From: an uncultured Erwinia sp.
Lineage (GTDB): Bacteria > Pseudomonadota > Gammaproteobacteria > Enterobacterales > Enterobacteriaceae
Reading direction: 5' to 3'
DNA: 34,887 nucleotides
Assembly: GCA_946221915.1 (NCBI GenBank)
Contig: CAMIKG010000052.1
Span: 1 to 34,887, forward strand
The notes beneath the pieces are model-generated. The model saw only the letters and a program-made list of their open reading frames with translations, was not told the DNA's origin and ran no database searches. Numbering within the stretch: the first letter of the stretch is position 1; every line of letters starts with the position of its first letter. Of the stretch, positions 8,126-17,674 are shown one piece after another. Position numbers and translations under genes: made by a program.

Positions 8126-8788
8126 ATGAGAATTTTATTAATCGAAGACGATCGCCTGATTGGCGATGGGATTAAAGCCGGACTGATTAAGCTTGGCTTC
8201 AGCGTCGACTGGTTCCTGTCCGGCAAAGAGGGTGGCGCGGCGCTGACGGCGGCGCCTTATGATGCCGTGGTGCTGGATCTGACGCTGCCGCAGATCGACG
8301 GGCTGGACATTCTGCGCCAGTGGCGGCAACAGGGCGAAGATGTGCCGGTACTGATCCTGACGGCGCGTGATGCGCTGGAGCAGCGCGTGGCCGGTCTGCA
8401 GCAGGGCGCCGATGACTACCTGTGCAAACCGTTCGCGCTGAGTGAAGTGGCGGCACGCCTGCAGGCGCTGATCCGTCGCCGTCACGGTCAGCTGCAACCC
8501 ACACTGCAGCATGGCCGGGTGACAATGGAGCCGGGTTCACGCAGCGTGACGCTTGATGGCGAACCGCTGATGCTGAAATCACGCGAACTGGCGATTCTGG
8601 AACTGCTGCTGCTCAATGCCGGGCGCGTGCTGACGCGCGCCCAGCTGGAGGAAAAACTCTACAGCTGGGACGAAGATGTCTCCAGCAATGCAGTAGAGGT
8701 ACATATCCACCACCTGCGTAAAAAACTCGGCAGCGATTTTATCCGCACGGTACACGGTGTCGGTTACACCCTGGGAGAGGGCGGATGA
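8126..8788 (+). CDS. qseB: Response regulator QseB (OmpR/PhoB family)
   Basis: This 220-residue DNA-binding response regulator is highly similar to E. coli QseB. The receiver domain has the acidic pocket EDD (residues 7-9), phospho-acceptor D51 in VVLDLTLP, and K101 in LCKPF. The C-terminal winged helix contains LLLNAGRVLTRAQLEEKLYSWDE and ends VEVHIHHLRKKLGSDFIRTVHGVGYTLGEGG. An in-frame ATG 54 bp upstream lacks conservation, so I started at MRILLIEDD, where QseB proteins begin. The stop overlaps the qseC start by 4 bp (ATGA), implying coupled translation. Confidence 0.93.
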   Translation: MRILLIEDDRLIGDGIKAGLIKLGFSVDWFLSGKEGGAALTAAPYDAVVLDLTLPQIDGLDILRQWRQQGEDVPVLILTARDALEQRVAGLQQGADDYLCKPFALSEVAARLQALIRRRHGQLQPTLQHGRVTMEPGSRSVTLDGEPLMLKSRELAILELLLLNAGRVLTRAQLEEKLYSWDEDVSSNAVEVHIHHLRKKLGSDFIRTVHGVGYTLGEGG

Positions 8789-10140
8789 AACAGCTGCATC
8801 TCAGTTTACGTCTGCGCCTGTTGATCGGCTTTACCCTGCTGACGCTGATCTGCTGGGGTGCGGCCAGTATCAGTTCCTGGTATCAGACGCGCGAGAAGAT
8901 TAACGAACTGTTTGATACCCAGCAGATGCTGTTTGCTAAGCGCCTTGCCACCATGGACCTCAGCGATCTCAGCCAGCAGGCGCAGTCCCTGCCCAAAACC
9001 AAAAAGCTGCTGCGTCACCATCGTGGCGATCAGGAAGATGATGCGCTGGCGTTTGCCATCTTCACCCGCGACGGGAAAATGGTGCTCAATGACGGCGACA
9101 ACGGCAAAGACTTTATCTTCGATTATCAGCGCAACGGCTTTCGCGATGGCCGCTTACGCGATGATGACGATCAATGGCGCATGGTCTGGCTGGAAAGCGC
9201 CGACCAGCGCTATCTGGTGGTGGTCGGCCAGGAGTGGGAGTATCGCGATGATATGACGCGTGACATTGTCCAGAGTAACTTTACGCCGTGGCTGTTCGCC
9301 CTGCCGGTGATGCTGCTGCTGCTGCTGTGGCTGGTGACGCGCGAACTGGCGCCGCTGAAACGCATCGCCCGGCAACTGCGTGAGCGCGCGCCGGATGATG
9401 GCGCGCCACTCGCCACGTCACACATACCTCAGGAAGTCACGCCACTGGTCGATGCGCTCAACGCGCTGTTTGCCAGGATTGGTCAGATGGTGCAGCGCGA
9501 ACGCCGTTTTACGTCGGATGCCGCCCACGAACTGCGCAGTCCGCTGGCGGCGCTGAAAGTGCAGACTGAAGTGGCGCAGCTGGCGGATGACGATACGCAG
9601 ATGCGCCAGCACGCGCTGGAAAATCTTAACGCTGGCATCGATCGCGCCACCCGGCTGGTGGATCAGTTACTTACCCTGTCGCGGCTGGATGGCGAAACAC
9701 CGGCAGAAGATCTGCAGGCGATTGATTTACAGACATTGCTGCAGCAGGCGGTGATTGACCATGACCGTAAAGCGCAGCAGGCAGGCGTGGAACTGCATCT
9801 GCAGTCACCTGCCACTGCGGTTATCCGCCAGGGGCAACCCTTACTGCTGACGCTGCTGGTGCGTAATCTGCTGGATAACGCCATTCGCTACACTCCCGCA
9901 GGCAGCCGGGTGGATATCGCGCTGAAGGCACACAGTATTGAAATCGCCGATAACGGCCCGGGGGTCAGTGAAGAGGATCTGGCTCGCATTGGCGAGCGTT
10001 TTTATCGTCCGCCAGGGCAGGAAAAAGCGGGCAGCGGGCTGGGGTTGTCGATTGTCCGCCATATCGCCCGGTCACACGGCATGCAGGTACGCTTTGCCAA
10101 CCGGACATCCGGCGGGTTTATCGCCACCGTCAGCTGGTAA
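8785..10140 (+). CDS. qseC: Sensor histidine kinase QseC
   Basis: This 451-residue inner-membrane sensor kinase is the partner of QseB. TM1 spans about residues 10-30, then a ~130-residue periplasmic sensor domain and TM2 at about 167-184 (PWLFALPVMLLLLLWLV). A HAMP-like linker is followed by the dimerisation domain with phospho-acceptor H248 in FTSDAAHELRSPL. The ATPase domain shows the N box NLLDNAIRYTP (361-371), G1 DNGPG (389-393) and G2 GSGLGLS (416-422). E. coli QseC has been reported to sense adrenergic and AI-3 signals; whether this protein senses the same ligand cannot be seen. Confidence 0.92.
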   Translation: MKQLHLSLRLRLLIGFTLLTLICWGAASISSWYQTREKINELFDTQQMLFAKRLATMDLSDLSQQAQSLPKTKKLLRHHRGDQEDDALAFAIFTRDGKMVLNDGDNGKDFIFDYQRNGFRDGRLRDDDDQWRMVWLESADQRYLVVVGQEWEYRDDMTRDIVQSNFTPWLFALPVMLLLLLWLVTRELAPLKRIARQLRERAPDDGAPLATSHIPQEVTPLVDALNALFARIGQMVQRERRFTSDAAHELRSPLAALKVQTEVAQLADDDTQMRQHALENLNAGIDRATRLVDQLLTLSRLDGETPAEDLQAIDLQTLLQQAVIDHDRKAQQAGVELHLQSPATAVIRQGQPLLLTLLVRNLLDNAIRYTPAGSRVDIALKAHSIEIADNGPGVSEEDLARIGERFYRPPGQEKAGSGLGLSIVRHIARSHGMQVRFANRTSGGFIATVSW

Positions 10141-10215
10141 CCGACCGGGGCGACCTGAAGTAGCGCGCCAGACCATGTACCCCGTCTGATCTTCGGCTAA
10201 CTCCCCCGCTGGCTC

Positions 10216-10253
10216 CGCAGCTTCACCACGCAGCAGAGCGTGTTGAAGCCGCG
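10216..10253. repeat. Imperfect palindrome between convergent qseC and kup
   Basis: This is a 16-bp stem with two mismatches and a 6-base loop (arms around GCTTCA-CACG and CGTG-TGAAGC). It lies between the 3' ends of the two convergent genes. No U-tract follows on either strand, so it resembles a REP-like transcript-end hairpin more than a classical terminator. A smaller CCTGCC/GGCAGG hairpin lies just to its right. Confidence 0.45.
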
Positions 10254-10281
10254 GAACCTGCCGTTCAGGCAGGCGACGAAC

Positions 10282-12150
10282 TTAAATCTCCACCTGCGTA
10301 CCCAGTTCTATCACCCGGTTAGGCGGAATGTGGAACTGGTCTGGCGCACGCAGCGCATTGCGTTGCAGCGCCAGGAACAGTTTGCCACGCAGGCGCAGAT
10401 ACCATGGCCGTTTGCCAATAATCAGCGATTCATGGGACATAAAGAACGAGGTTTCCATCATGCGGCAATTCAGCCCTTCCAGTCCGCAGCGGTGGAAAAT
10501 CTCCTCGACATTCGGCGTTTCCAGCCAGCCGTAACTCGCCACCACCCGCCAGAAGGTTGGCGACAGCTGCTCAATGGTGACACGACGGACATTGTGCACA
10601 TAAGGCACATCTTCAGTACGCAGCGTCAGCAGCACCACGCGTTCATGCAACACCTTGTTGTGTTTCAGGTTATGCAGCATGGCGAACGGAATCACATTTA
10701 ACGCGCGCGACATATATACCGCCGTACCCGGCACGCGTACCGGCGGCGATTTCTCCAGTGAGGCGATCATCGCTTCCAGTGAATTGCCGTGCTCGTGCAT
10801 GCGGCGCAGCAGGCGGAAACGCTCGCTCTTCCAGGTGGTCATCACGATAAACATGATCAGCGCCAGCGTCAGCGGCAGCCAGCCGCCGGAGAAGATTTTC
10901 ACCACGTTGGCGGTAAACAGCGGCACATCGATACACAGCATCGCCAGCAGGATCAGCCACACCAGATAACGATTCCAGTGCCAGTTTTTCACCGCCACGG
11001 TACAGCTGAGGATCGAGGTCAGCACCATGGTGCCGGTCACCGCAATACCGTACGCCGCCGCCAGGTTACTGGAGTGTTCGAAGCTGATAATCACAATCAG
11101 CACGGAGAAGTAGAGCAGCCAGTTAATCACCGGAATATAGATCTGCCCGGACTCATTCGCCGAGGTATGGATAATGCGCATCGGCGGTAAATAGCCCAGC
11201 CGCACCGCCTGGCGCGTCAGGGAGAACACGCCGGAAATTACCGCCTGCGAAGCGATAACCGTCGCCAGCGTGGCGAGAATCAACATCGGGATCAGCGCCC
11301 ATTCCGGCGCCAGTAAGAAGAACGGGTTCTTGATTGCTTCCGGATTACGCAGCAGCAGCGCGCCCTGACCAAAATAGTTGAGCACCAGCGCGGGCACCAC
11401 CGCAGAAAACCACGCAAGGCGAATCGGCAATTTACCGAAGTGGCCCATATCGGCATACAGCGCTTCCACCCCGGTGATCGCCAGCACCACCGCGCCAAGG
11501 GCAAAGAAGGAAACCTGCTTATACTCGACAAAGAAGTGCAGCGCCCACGCCGGGTTCAGCGCCTGCAACACCTCGGGGTTAGCCATAATGCCACGCGCGC
11601 CCAGCACCGCCAGCACGATAAACCACAGCAGCATCACCGGAGCAAACAGCTTACTCACCAGTGCCGTGCCGTGCTTCTGAATAACAAACAGCAGCGTCAG
11701 CACCGAGATCGACAGCGGCACAATATAGGGGTCAAGGGAGGGGGCTGCGATCTCCAGCCCTTCAATCGCGGACATCACCGAAATCGCCGGGGTAATCACC
11801 ACTTCGCCATAAAAGAAGCTGCCGCCAATCAGGCCAATAATCACCAGGCAGGCCGTGGCGCGCGCGCCGGTATTGCGTCCGGCCAGCGACATCAGCGTCA
11901 GGATACCGCCTTCGCCGGCGTTATCGGCACGCAGCACATAGCTGAGGTACTTCAGGGAGACCACCAGCACCAGCAGCCAGAAGATCAGTGACAGAAAACC
12001 AAATACTGCGTCACGTTCAACACCGAAACCAAACTGCCCGGACAAACATTCACGCAGGGTATACAGCGGACTGGTGCCAATATCGCCATACACCACACCA
12101 ATTGCCGCCAGGGTGACAGCGCCAAGAGACTGCTTCTTTTCTGAACTCAT
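10282..12150 (-). CDS. kup: Low-affinity potassium uptake protein Kup (TrkD)
   Basis: Kup is a constitutive K+/H+ symporter of the KUP/HAK/KT family in the inner membrane. The 622-residue product has the same length as E. coli Kup and is very similar throughout. The conserved start LAAIGVVYGDIGTSPLYTL (family signature) lies at residues 12-30, about 12 hydrophobic helices follow, and a ~190-residue cytoplasmic tail ends ALRAPDQFHIPPNRVIELGTQVEI. I rejected an upstream in-frame start that would add 31 non-conserved residues rich in cysteine. No clear Shine-Dalgarno sequence precedes the chosen ATG. The gene is divergent from ravA. Confidence 0.95.
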   Translation of the reverse strand: MSSEKKQSLGAVTLAAIGVVYGDIGTSPLYTLRECLSGQFGFGVERDAVFGFLSLIFWLLVLVVSLKYLSYVLRADNAGEGGILTLMSLAGRNTGARATACLVIIGLIGGSFFYGEVVITPAISVMSAIEGLEIAAPSLDPYIVPLSISVLTLLFVIQKHGTALVSKLFAPVMLLWFIVLAVLGARGIMANPEVLQALNPAWALHFFVEYKQVSFFALGAVVLAITGVEALYADMGHFGKLPIRLAWFSAVVPALVLNYFGQGALLLRNPEAIKNPFFLLAPEWALIPMLILATLATVIASQAVISGVFSLTRQAVRLGYLPPMRIIHTSANESGQIYIPVINWLLYFSVLIVIISFEHSSNLAAAYGIAVTGTMVLTSILSCTVAVKNWHWNRYLVWLILLAMLCIDVPLFTANVVKIFSGGWLPLTLALIMFIVMTTWKSERFRLLRRMHEHGNSLEAMIASLEKSPPVRVPGTAVYMSRALNVIPFAMLHNLKHNKVLHERVVLLTLRTEDVPYVHNVRRVTIEQLSPTFWRVVASYGWLETPNVEEIFHRCGLEGLNCRMMETSFFMSHESLIIGKRPWYLRLRGKLFLALQRNALRAPDQFHIPPNRVIELGTQVEI

Positions 12151-12394
12151 AAGGTTATCTTTTGTGGAAGCGGAATCATGCGCACCTGCGCAATCCGGAC
12201 ACTCAAAACCGCACAGTATGCACGAAATACCATAAATGCCCACCCCTGGTCTACGCTGAGATTTTTCAAATAATGTGCATCTTCACCCTTTGCAGATAAA
12301 AAAGCTGACTGGTATCAACTCTTTCAAGCATGATAGTCGGTAGTGTTTGCGCTCGCCTGAATGCGGCCCGTACCTGAAGGATGATTTACTGATT

Positions 12395-13888
12395 ATGGCT
12401 CAATCTCATTTACTGGCGGAAAGAATTTCGCGTCTCAGCAATGCGTTAGAGAAAGGATTGTATGAGCGGCACCATGCGATACGTCTCTGCCTGCTGGCCG
12501 CACTCAGCGGTGAAAGCGTGTTTCTGCTCGGGCCACCGGGTATCGCCAAAAGTCTTATTGCCCGCCGCCTGAAGTTCGCCTTCCGCCATGCCCGCGCGTT
12601 TGAATATTTGATGACACGCTTTTCCACCCCCGAAGAGGTGTTTGGCCCGCTGTCGATTCAGGCGCTGAAAGACGAAGGACGCTACCAGCGTCTGACCAAA
12701 GGCTACCTGCCGGATGCCGAAATTGTCTTCCTTGATGAGATCTGGAAAGCCGGTCCGGCGATTCTGAATACGCTGCTGACCGCGATTAACGAACGCCGTT
12801 TCCGTAATGGCGACAGTGAAGAGACCATCCCGATGCGTCTGCTGGTCACCGCCTCGAACGAACTGCCGGAAGCGGACAGCGGGCTGGAAGCGTTGTATGA
12901 CCGCATGCTGATCCGTCTGTGGCTCGATAACGTGCATGAAAAGCAGAACTTCCGCAGCATGCTGACCCACCAGCAGGATGAAAATCTCAATCCGGTGGCG
13001 GAAAACCTGTGCATCAGCGATGAAGAATACCACCAGTGGCAGCAGGGCATCAGCCAGGTGACGCTGCCGGATAATGTGTTCGAACTGATCTACCAGCTGC
13101 GCCAGCAGCTGGAAAATCTGCCGGACGCGCCTTACATCTCCGATCGCCGCTGGAAGAAAGCCATTCATCTGCTGCAGGCCTGCGCCTTCTACAGCGGTCG
13201 CAACAGTATCGCGCCGATCGACCTGATCCTGCTGAAAGATTGCCTGTGGCACGATGTTGAATCGATGAAGCTGCTCGATCGCGAAATCGACAACCTGATC
13301 ACCCAGCAGGCGTGGCAGCAGCAGCCACTGCTGATTAAACTGCAGCAGATTAGCGCGCGCCACCTGGCGCTGCAGCAGCAACAGAGCCTGGAGCAGGCCA
13401 TCAGGCTGCCAAAACATGGCGGCATGTTCAGCCGTAAACCGCATTACGACCTCCCCGCCAGCCTGAGCGATGAACAACTGACGCTGATGCTGCAGAAACC
13501 CCTGACGCTGCATGATATGCAGGTCACGCATGTGGTGATCGCCCGTGACGCACTGGAGAGCTGGCTGCAGAAACAGGGAGAGATCCGCGGCAAGCTGAAC
13601 GGCATTGGTTTTGCCCAGACGCTGGATATGCAGATTGACGGCAACGACTGCCTGACACTGCGCGATGTCAGTCTGCAGGCAACACGTCTGATGTTGCCAG
13701 GTAAAGCGCAAAGCGCGATGCCGGAAGAGATTACTGACGCGCTGGATGAGCTGGAAAACCAGCTGCGCGGGCAGCGCACGCTGTTCAGTCAGCACCAGCG
13801 CTGTCTGTTTATCAGCGACGACTGGCTGGCGCGTATCGAAACCAGCCTGCAGGACGTGGCGGAACAGCTGAAACAGGCGCGTAAATGA
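12395..13888 (+). CDS. ravA: MoxR-family AAA+ ATPase RavA
   Basis: This hexameric AAA+ ATPase works with ViaA. In E. coli it binds the lysine decarboxylase LdcI and modulates respiratory complexes. Walker A is GPPGIAKS (residues 46-53) and Walker B is IVFLDE (110-115). The second half contains the RavA-specific triple-helical and LARA regions, with RLPKHGGMFSRKPHY and IRGKLNGIGFAQTLD. I chose the ATG giving 497 residues and MAQSHLLAERISRLS, as in E. coli; AAGGA lies 13 bp upstream, longer than ideal. It overlaps viaA by 4 bp. Confidence 0.95.
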   Translation: MAQSHLLAERISRLSNALEKGLYERHHAIRLCLLAALSGESVFLLGPPGIAKSLIARRLKFAFRHARAFEYLMTRFSTPEEVFGPLSIQALKDEGRYQRLTKGYLPDAEIVFLDEIWKAGPAILNTLLTAINERRFRNGDSEETIPMRLLVTASNELPEADSGLEALYDRMLIRLWLDNVHEKQNFRSMLTHQQDENLNPVAENLCISDEEYHQWQQGISQVTLPDNVFELIYQLRQQLENLPDAPYISDRRWKKAIHLLQACAFYSGRNSIAPIDLILLKDCLWHDVESMKLLDREIDNLITQQAWQQQPLLIKLQQISARHLALQQQQSLEQAIRLPKHGGMFSRKPHYDLPASLSDEQLTLMLQKPLTLHDMQVTHVVIARDALESWLQKQGEIRGKLNGIGFAQTLDMQIDGNDCLTLRDVSLQATRLMLPGKAQSAMPEEITDALDELENQLRGQRTLFSQHQRCLFISDDWLARIETSLQDVAEQLKQARK

Positions 13889-15342
13889 TTTCGCTGGAGA
13901 CGCTCAGCACCCTGCTCTCCATCGGTGAAGGCGAACTGATTGAAGAGTTAATTCTGGTGTTGCTGGCGTCGCCGCAGCTGGCGCTGTTTTTCGAGAAATT
14001 CCCGCGCATGAAAAATGTGCTGATGCGCGATTTGCCGCGCTGGAAAGCGGAAGTGCTGGAAAACCTCAAAGCCACCCCGGCGCCGGAAGCACTGGCGAAA
14101 GAGTTTGCCCAGTTCCAGCATTATCAGACCATCAGCACGCACGATTTTGCCCAACAGCTCCCTGCGCTGATGGCCGAGCTGGACAACCTGCAGTCACCGT
14201 TTGCCGAACAGGCGCGTGGCCTGATCTCCCATACCGATGCCCAGCTGAGCCCGGCGCAGCATACGCTGTTCCTGCAGCGCTGGCGCTTAAACCTGACGCT
14301 GCAAACCCTGACGCTCAACCAGGACATCCTGGAGCAGGAGCGGGAAAAGCTGCTGGCGGAACTGCAACAGCGCATGGCGATCAGCGGCCAGCTGGCGCCG
14401 GTACTGGCCGATGACGATGAAGCCGCCGCCGGGCGCTTATGGGATATGAGCAGCAGCAAGCTGCAGCAGGGCGACTATAAACTGATCGTACAGTATGGCG
14501 ACTTCCTTAACCAGCAGCCGGAATTGCGCAAACTGGCGGAGCAGCTGGGACGCAGCCGCGAAGCGAAATCGGTTCCCAGCCAGGATGCGCCGCTGGAGGC
14601 GTTTCGCCAGCTGGTGCGTGAACCGGATAACGTGCCTGAAGAGGTCAGCGGCCTGCACCAGAGTGACGATGTACTGCGCCTGCTGCCGCCGGAACTGGCG
14701 ACGCTTGGCATCAGCGAACTGGAAATCGAATTTTACCGGCGGCTGGTGGAAAAACGCCTGCTGACCTATCGCCTGCAGGGCGATGCCTGGCATGAAAAAG
14801 TCACCCAGCGCCCGGTCACCCACCAGCAGCATGAAGATCAGCCACGCGGTCCGTTTATTGTCTGCGTCGACACCTCGGGATCAATGGGCGGCTTTAATGA
14901 GCGCTGCGCCAAAGCGTTTTGTCTGGCGCTGCTGAAGATCGCGCTGGCGGATAAACGCCGCTGCTACATTATGCTGTTTGCCCATGATGTGGTGGGCTAC
15001 GAACTGACCGCCGATGACGGCATCGCCGAGGCGATCCGCTTTTTAAGTCAGCGTTTTCGCGGCGGCACCGATCTTGCCGCCTGCCTGGATGCCGTGCTGA
15101 AGCGGATGGAAGGCCCGCTGTGGCAGGAGGCCGACGCGGTAGTGATCTCCGATTTTATCGCTCAGCGCCTGCCCGAGGCGCTGATTAAAAACGTGAAGCT
15201 GCGTCAGCATCAGCAGCAACAGCGCTTCCACGCAGTGGCGATGTCCGCCCACGGCAAACCCGGCATTTTGCGTATTTTTGATCACATCTGGCGCTTTGAT
15301 ACCGGCCTGAAAAGTCGCCTGCTGCGCCGCTGGCGGCGCTAA
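13885..15342 (+). CDS. viaA: VWA-domain partner protein ViaA
   Basis: ViaA is the von Willebrand factor A partner that stimulates RavA ATPase activity. The 485-residue protein has an alpha-helical N-terminal two-thirds. The C-terminal VWA domain has the metal-ion-dependent adhesion site DTSGSMGG starting at D329, followed by GGTDLAACL and VVISDFIAQ. The start is coupled to the ravA stop. In E. coli this pair is followed by the convergent asnA; here ovoA follows in the same direction 74 bp later. Confidence 0.94.
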   Translation: MISLETLSTLLSIGEGELIEELILVLLASPQLALFFEKFPRMKNVLMRDLPRWKAEVLENLKATPAPEALAKEFAQFQHYQTISTHDFAQQLPALMAELDNLQSPFAEQARGLISHTDAQLSPAQHTLFLQRWRLNLTLQTLTLNQDILEQEREKLLAELQQRMAISGQLAPVLADDDEAAAGRLWDMSSSKLQQGDYKLIVQYGDFLNQQPELRKLAEQLGRSREAKSVPSQDAPLEAFRQLVREPDNVPEEVSGLHQSDDVLRLLPPELATLGISELEIEFYRRLVEKRLLTYRLQGDAWHEKVTQRPVTHQQHEDQPRGPFIVCVDTSGSMGGFNERCAKAFCLALLKIALADKRRCYIMLFAHDVVGYELTADDGIAEAIRFLSQRFRGGTDLAACLDAVLKRMEGPLWQEADAVVISDFIAQRLPEALIKNVKLRQHQQQQRFHAVAMSAHGKPGILRIFDHIWRFDTGLKSRLLRRWRR

Positions 15343-15416
15343 TCAGTTTTGCGCAAAAGCTTATTTGCTATAGTCATAAATCGCCCTATCGCGAGTGTGC
15401 CAACCGGGAGTATTAC

Positions 15417-17561
15417 GTGACTCAGCAAACAGTAAGCCGCCATCCAAATCTGGCAGAACCAACAAGAACCCTGCTGTTAACGGGTGACAACGAACAGCAA
15501 AAACGCCAGGAACTCCTGCGTTACTTTATTCAGACCTGGGAGCAGTATGAGTCGCTGTTTGACTGCCTCAGCGATTCGCGCGCCTGGTTCAGTAAAGCCA
15601 TCTCCCTGCGCCATCCGTTGATCTTCTACTTTGGTCATACCGCCGCGTTTTATGTCAATAAACTGCTGGCGGGCCAGCACCTCAGCCAGCGCATTGATGC
15701 CCGCATCGAAGCGATGGTGGCGATTGGCGTTGATGAGATGAGCTGGGACGATCTCGATGACAGCCATTACGACTGGCCAACGGTGGAGGAACTGCGCGAC
15801 TACCGTGGCAAAGTCAAAACGGTAGTCAGTGAGTTTATCCGCACCATGCCGCTGACGCTGCCCATCGACTGGCACAGTCCGGCGTGGGTAATTCTGATGG
15901 GCATTGAGCATGAACGTATTCATCTGGAAACCTCCAGCGTGCTGATCCGCCAGTTGCCGATTGACTGGGTGAAACCGCAACCTTACTGGCCAGCCTGCCC
16001 GCAGGCACGCCACCAGCGTATGGAAGTACCGGAAAATCGGCTGGTAACTATCGCAGGCGGACGCGTCAGCCAGGGGAAAACTGATGCCACCTACGGCTGG
16101 GATAACGAATACGGCACGAAAATCAGCGAGGTGAAACCCTTTGCCGCCAGCCAGATGCTGGTAAGCAATGCTGAGTTCTTTGACTTTATTGTTGCCGGAG
16201 GTTACCAGCAGCAGCAGTGGTGGGACGATGAAGGCTGGGGCTGGCGACAGTTTGCACAGGCCGACAAACCCACGTTCTGGGTGGGTGAGATTACGCAACC
16301 CGATCAGCTAAAACTGCGCCTGATGACCGAGGAGGTGGCGATGCCGTGGGACTGGCCAGCCGAAGTCAATCAGCTGGAAGCCGCCGCCTTTTGCCGCTGG
16401 AAGGCCGCAGAGAGCGGTCAGCCGGTGCAGTTACCCAGTGAAGCAGAGTGGATGCTGCTGCGTGAACAGGTACCGGGCGATCAGCCCGACTGGCAGCGGA
16501 CACCAGGTAATATCAACCTGGCCTACTGGGCTTCTTCCTGTCCGGTAGATCTGTTTGCCCAGGGGGATTTGTTTGATGTGGTCGGTAATGTCTGGCAGTG
16601 GACCACCACGCCGATCAATGGTTTTGAAGGTTTTCAGGTGCACCCGCTGTATGATGATTTTTCCACACCAACCTTTGATGGTAAGCACTCACTGATTAAA
16701 GGCGGCAGCTGGATTTCCACCGGCAATGAAGCGCTGAAATCCTCACGTTACGCCTTCCGCCGCCACTTCTTCCAGCATGCCGGTTTCCGCTACGTGGTCT
16801 CAACGCACCAGGAAACCATGACGCTGAATCCGTATGAAACCGACAGCATGGTGTCGCAGTACCTCGACTTCCAGTACGGACCGCAATACTTTGGCGTCGA
16901 CAACTATGCCGCAACGCTGGTGGAGATTGCCTGCCGTCTCACTGACCAGCGCGGCTGTGCGCTGGATATTGGCTGCGCCACCGGACGCGCCAGCTTCGAA
17001 CTGGCGCGGCATTTTGATCAGGTGATCGGCATGGATTACTCCGCGCGCTTTATTGATGTCGCGCTGCAGCTCACCAGCGGGGAGGATTTCCGCTATGTAG
17101 TGCCGGAAGAGGGCGAGCTGGTAGAGTATCGCCAGGTGCGGCTGAAAGATTTTGCCCTCGGCGCAGAGCAGTCAGCACGCATTCAGTTTGTGCAGGGCGA
17201 TGCCTGCAATCTGAAGCCACAGCCCGAGCGTTACGATCTGGTACTGGCATCGAATCTGCTCGATCGCCTGCGTCAGCCGCAGCGTTTTCTGCACGATATC
17301 AGCGCCATGATTCGCTCTGGTGGCGTGCTGGTGCTCTCTTCGCCTTACACATGGCTGGAGGAGTTTACGCCGAAAGCAAACTGGCTGGGCGGTATCCGTG
17401 AAAACGGCGAAGCGCTGACGACTTACCAGAACCTGCAGCGCCTGCTGGCGGCGGATTTCGACGAGATCGCCCCGCCGCAGGATATCCCGTTTGTGATTCG
17501 CGAAACCGCACGTAAATATCAGCACAGCGTCGCCCAGCTCACCCTGTGGCGTAAACGCTGA
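15417..17561 (+). CDS. ovoA: 5-histidylcysteine sulfoxide synthase / ovothiol synthase OvoA
   Basis: OvoA is an iron enzyme that uses O2 to join cysteine to the imidazole of histidine, giving 5-histidylcysteine sulfoxide, the first step to the thiol antioxidant ovothiol A; its C-terminal domain can methylate the imidazole. The 714-residue protein shows the three expected parts: a DinB-like N-terminal domain with the iron ligands H74 (FGHTAAFY) and H165/H169 (EHERIHLE), an FGE-sulfatase domain (KPFAASQMLVSNAEF to KGGSWISTGNEA... FRRH), and a SAM methyltransferase domain with motif ALDIGCATG (515-523). Translation starts at GTG with GGGAG upstream. A family member from Erwinia tasmaniensis was the one used to define the reaction. 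The separate lyase step (OvoB) is not encoded here. The gene occupies the asnA position of E. coli. Confidence 0.92.
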   Translation: MTQQTVSRHPNLAEPTRTLLLTGDNEQQKRQELLRYFIQTWEQYESLFDCLSDSRAWFSKAISLRHPLIFYFGHTAAFYVNKLLAGQHLSQRIDARIEAMVAIGVDEMSWDDLDDSHYDWPTVEELRDYRGKVKTVVSEFIRTMPLTLPIDWHSPAWVILMGIEHERIHLETSSVLIRQLPIDWVKPQPYWPACPQARHQRMEVPENRLVTIAGGRVSQGKTDATYGWDNEYGTKISEVKPFAASQMLVSNAEFFDFIVAGGYQQQQWWDDEGWGWRQFAQADKPTFWVGEITQPDQLKLRLMTEEVAMPWDWPAEVNQLEAAAFCRWKAAESGQPVQLPSEAEWMLLREQVPGDQPDWQRTPGNINLAYWASSCPVDLFAQGDLFDVVGNVWQWTTTPINGFEGFQVHPLYDDFSTPTFDGKHSLIKGGSWISTGNEALKSSRYAFRRHFFQHAGFRYVVSTHQETMTLNPYETDSMVSQYLDFQYGPQYFGVDNYAATLVEIACRLTDQRGCALDIGCATGRASFELARHFDQVIGMDYSARFIDVALQLTSGEDFRYVVPEEGELVEYRQVRLKDFALGAEQSARIQFVQGDACNLKPQPERYDLVLASNLLDRLRQPQRFLHDISAMIRSGGVLVLSSPYTWLEEFTPKANWLGGIRENGEALTTYQNLQRLLAADFDEIAPPQDIPFVIRETARKYQHSVAQLTLWRKR

Positions 17562-17567
17562 TCCCAT

Positions 17568-17602
17568 GCTCACCGCCGCGGCTGGCGCGCGGTGAGCGTT
17601 TT
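17568..17602 (+). terminator. Intrinsic terminator after ovoA
   Basis: A perfect 9-bp stem (GCTCACCGC with GCGGTGAGC) and a GC-rich 12-base loop are followed by GTTTTC. It begins 6 bp after the ovoA stop and separates ovoA from asnC. Confidence 0.75.
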
Positions 17603-17674
17603 CCCCGGATAATCTGTGATTCGTCGCCGGAATCGGTTAGCTTTAGTGATTCCTGACCCTCACCGGAGCAAAAC

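Noticed and set aside
12446..13795. Minus-strand open frame of 449 codons opposite ravA
   Set aside because: It is the antisense shadow of ravA; the product is Gln/His/Phe-rich with no domain or ribosome site.
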